Part shown: one piece after another, positions 6,153 to 6,754 of the stretch
Numbering within the stretch: the stretch's first letter is position 1
Layout: every line of letters begins with the position of its first letter
Source: Gammaproteobacteria bacterium
GTDB taxonomy: Bacteria > Pseudomonadota > Gammaproteobacteria > Pseudomonadales > Porticoccaceae
Assembly (NCBI GenBank): GCA_003646355.1
Contig: QNFO01000064.1
Coordinates: 1 to 6,754, forward strand
Direction: 5' to 3'
Length of the DNA: 6,754 bases
Program-made: the position numbers and the translations under genes
The notes under the pieces: model-generated
Seen by the model: the letters and a program-made list of their open reading frames with translations, nothing else
What the model was told of the DNA's origin: nothing
The model's database searches: none

Positions 6153-6191
6153 CATAAAAAAACCGGAGATATTTTCTCCGGTTTTTTTATG
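6153..6191. terminator. Bidirectional intrinsic terminator between convergent genes
   Basis: A 17-bp perfect stem pairs 6153-6169 with 6175-6191 around a five-base loop. The core is CCGGAGA/TCTCCGG, flanked by seven A residues on the left (6156-6162) and seven T residues on the right (6182-6188), so it ends transcripts from either side. It lies 19 bases after the lactonase stop codon and 17 bases from the stop codon of the minus-strand SDR gene, exactly where a shared terminator for convergent genes is expected. Confidence 0.93.
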
Positions 6192-6208
6192 GGTGGTACT
6201 TAATAAAG

Positions 6209-6754
6209 CTATTTGTTTTTTAAGTTACGCAAGACATTGCGCATCGCATCTGCCACCGCGGCAAAAGCATCGGGGAAGGGGCGGGCAGCACTGAGGTCGC
6301 AAATTTCTTCAAAGCGCTCAGCAATAGCATCGGGGGAGGGTGGCACGTCAGAATCAAAGTAAACGCCTGCACCTTCGACAATAGCGATTTTAGAGTAGTA
6401 ACCTGCGCCCGTGGCGATAATGTCGCCAGTGCCTTTGTGGTCTTCAGAGGCGAGTAAAGCCACGATTGAAGTAACAAACTCCGGCTTTAACAAAGGCCCT
6501 GTCTTATCATCCATGGCATCTTTGGACATGCGGGTCATGGCCATGGGGGCAATAGAGTTCACCGTAATGCCGCGTTTGCGGCCTTCGAGTACCAGTGAAT
6601 TCATTAGGCCGACCATGGCTATTTTAGCGGCGGCATAATTGCTCAAGCCGTGGCCACCGTAAAGGCCAGCGGCAGAGGTGGTCATAATAATGCGCCCGTA
6701 GCCCTGGTCGATCATCGGTTGCCATGCTGCCTGAGTGCAGTAAACCGCGCCCAT
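6209..6754 (-). CDS. SDR-family protein resembling (3R)-hydroxyacyl-CoA dehydrogenase (N-terminus beyond window)
   Basis: The C-terminal 181-182 residues of a short-chain dehydrogenase, ending at the TAG at 6211-6209. The window edge happens to fall on an in-frame ATG (6754-6752), but this M-G-A-V-Y stretch is internal to the fold, in the helix after the fourth strand, so the TGxxxGxG cofactor loop and NNAG motif lie outside. Visible catalytic residues, numbered from that Met, are S27 in 'IIMTTSAAGLYG' and Y40-AAA-K44. 'LEGRKRGITVNSIAP.A.TRM' follows. The tail after the usual SDR end ('IVEGAGVYFDSD...AIAERFEEICDLSAARPFPDAF') is recalled from the N-terminal domains of peroxisomal multifunctional enzyme type 2 and bacterial homologues, which oxidise (3R)-hydroxyacyl-CoA in beta-oxidation. 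It is transcribed towards the lactonase gene and shares its terminator, so it belongs to a different operon. The SDR call is strong; the acyl-CoA role is moderate. Confidence 0.82.
   Translation of the reverse strand: MGAVYCTQAAWQPMIDQGYGRIIMTTSAAGLYGGHGLSNYAAAKIAMVGLMNSLVLEGRKRGITVNSIAPMAMTRMSKDAMDDKTGPLLKPEFVTSIVALLASEDHKGTGDIIATGAGYYSKIAIVEGAGVYFDSDVPPSPDAIAERFEEICDLSAARPFPDAFAAVADAMRNVLRNLKNK

Noticed and set aside
6752..6754. ATG at the right edge as the true start of the minus-strand SDR
   Set aside because: The protein would lack the Rossmann cofactor loop and the NNAG motif, so this Met is internal and the gene continues beyond the window.

Overview
The window looks like chromosomal DNA from a Gram-negative bacterium with about 50% GC. 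The best guess is a marine gammaproteobacterium of the OM60/BD1-7/Spongiibacteraceae kind. That guess rests on codon use, clear Shine-Dalgarno sites, and a gene mix typical of lipid, steroid or alcohol catabolism; no rRNA or other taxonomic marker is present. There are eight protein genes, seven on the plus strand and one on the minus strand, and no mobile element, RNA gene or CRISPR array was seen.

Layout. Positions 1-121 hold a perfect 40-bp inverted repeat, probably a fold-back artefact at a contig end, which corrupts the 5' end of gene 1. Gene 1 (about 41-430) is the C-terminal part of a DUF7064-like protein. It is followed by an APH/ACAD10-type phosphotransferase (474-1493) and a small DUF6285 protein (1590-1958), a recognised pairing. 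Next come a classical SDR (2057-2821), two tandem paralogous zinc alcohol dehydrogenases (2927-4033 and 4094-5197) and an SMP-30/gluconolactonase-family lactonase (5279-6133). A 17-bp perfect-stem bidirectional terminator (6153-6191) separates these from a convergent SDR on the minus strand. That SDR resembles (3R)-hydroxyacyl-CoA dehydrogenases and runs off the right edge.

How the genes may work together. The SDR and the two zinc dehydrogenases can oxidise alcohols or reduce carbonyls, the SMP-30 protein probably opens a lactone, and the hydroxyacyl-CoA-dehydrogenase-like SDR fits beta-oxidation. The APH/DUF6285 pair is usually found among acyl-CoA dehydrogenase genes. Together they suggest catabolism of an unidentified hydroxylated lipid, terpenoid, steroid or cyclic alcohol. 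That pathway is inference; no substrate can be read from the sequence. No regulator gene lies in the window. Nothing here is convincingly a new biological system. The most notable items are the terminal inverted repeat, the duplicated dehydrogenase pair with its hairpin-bearing leaders, and the conserved but poorly understood APH/DUF6285/DUF7064 group.
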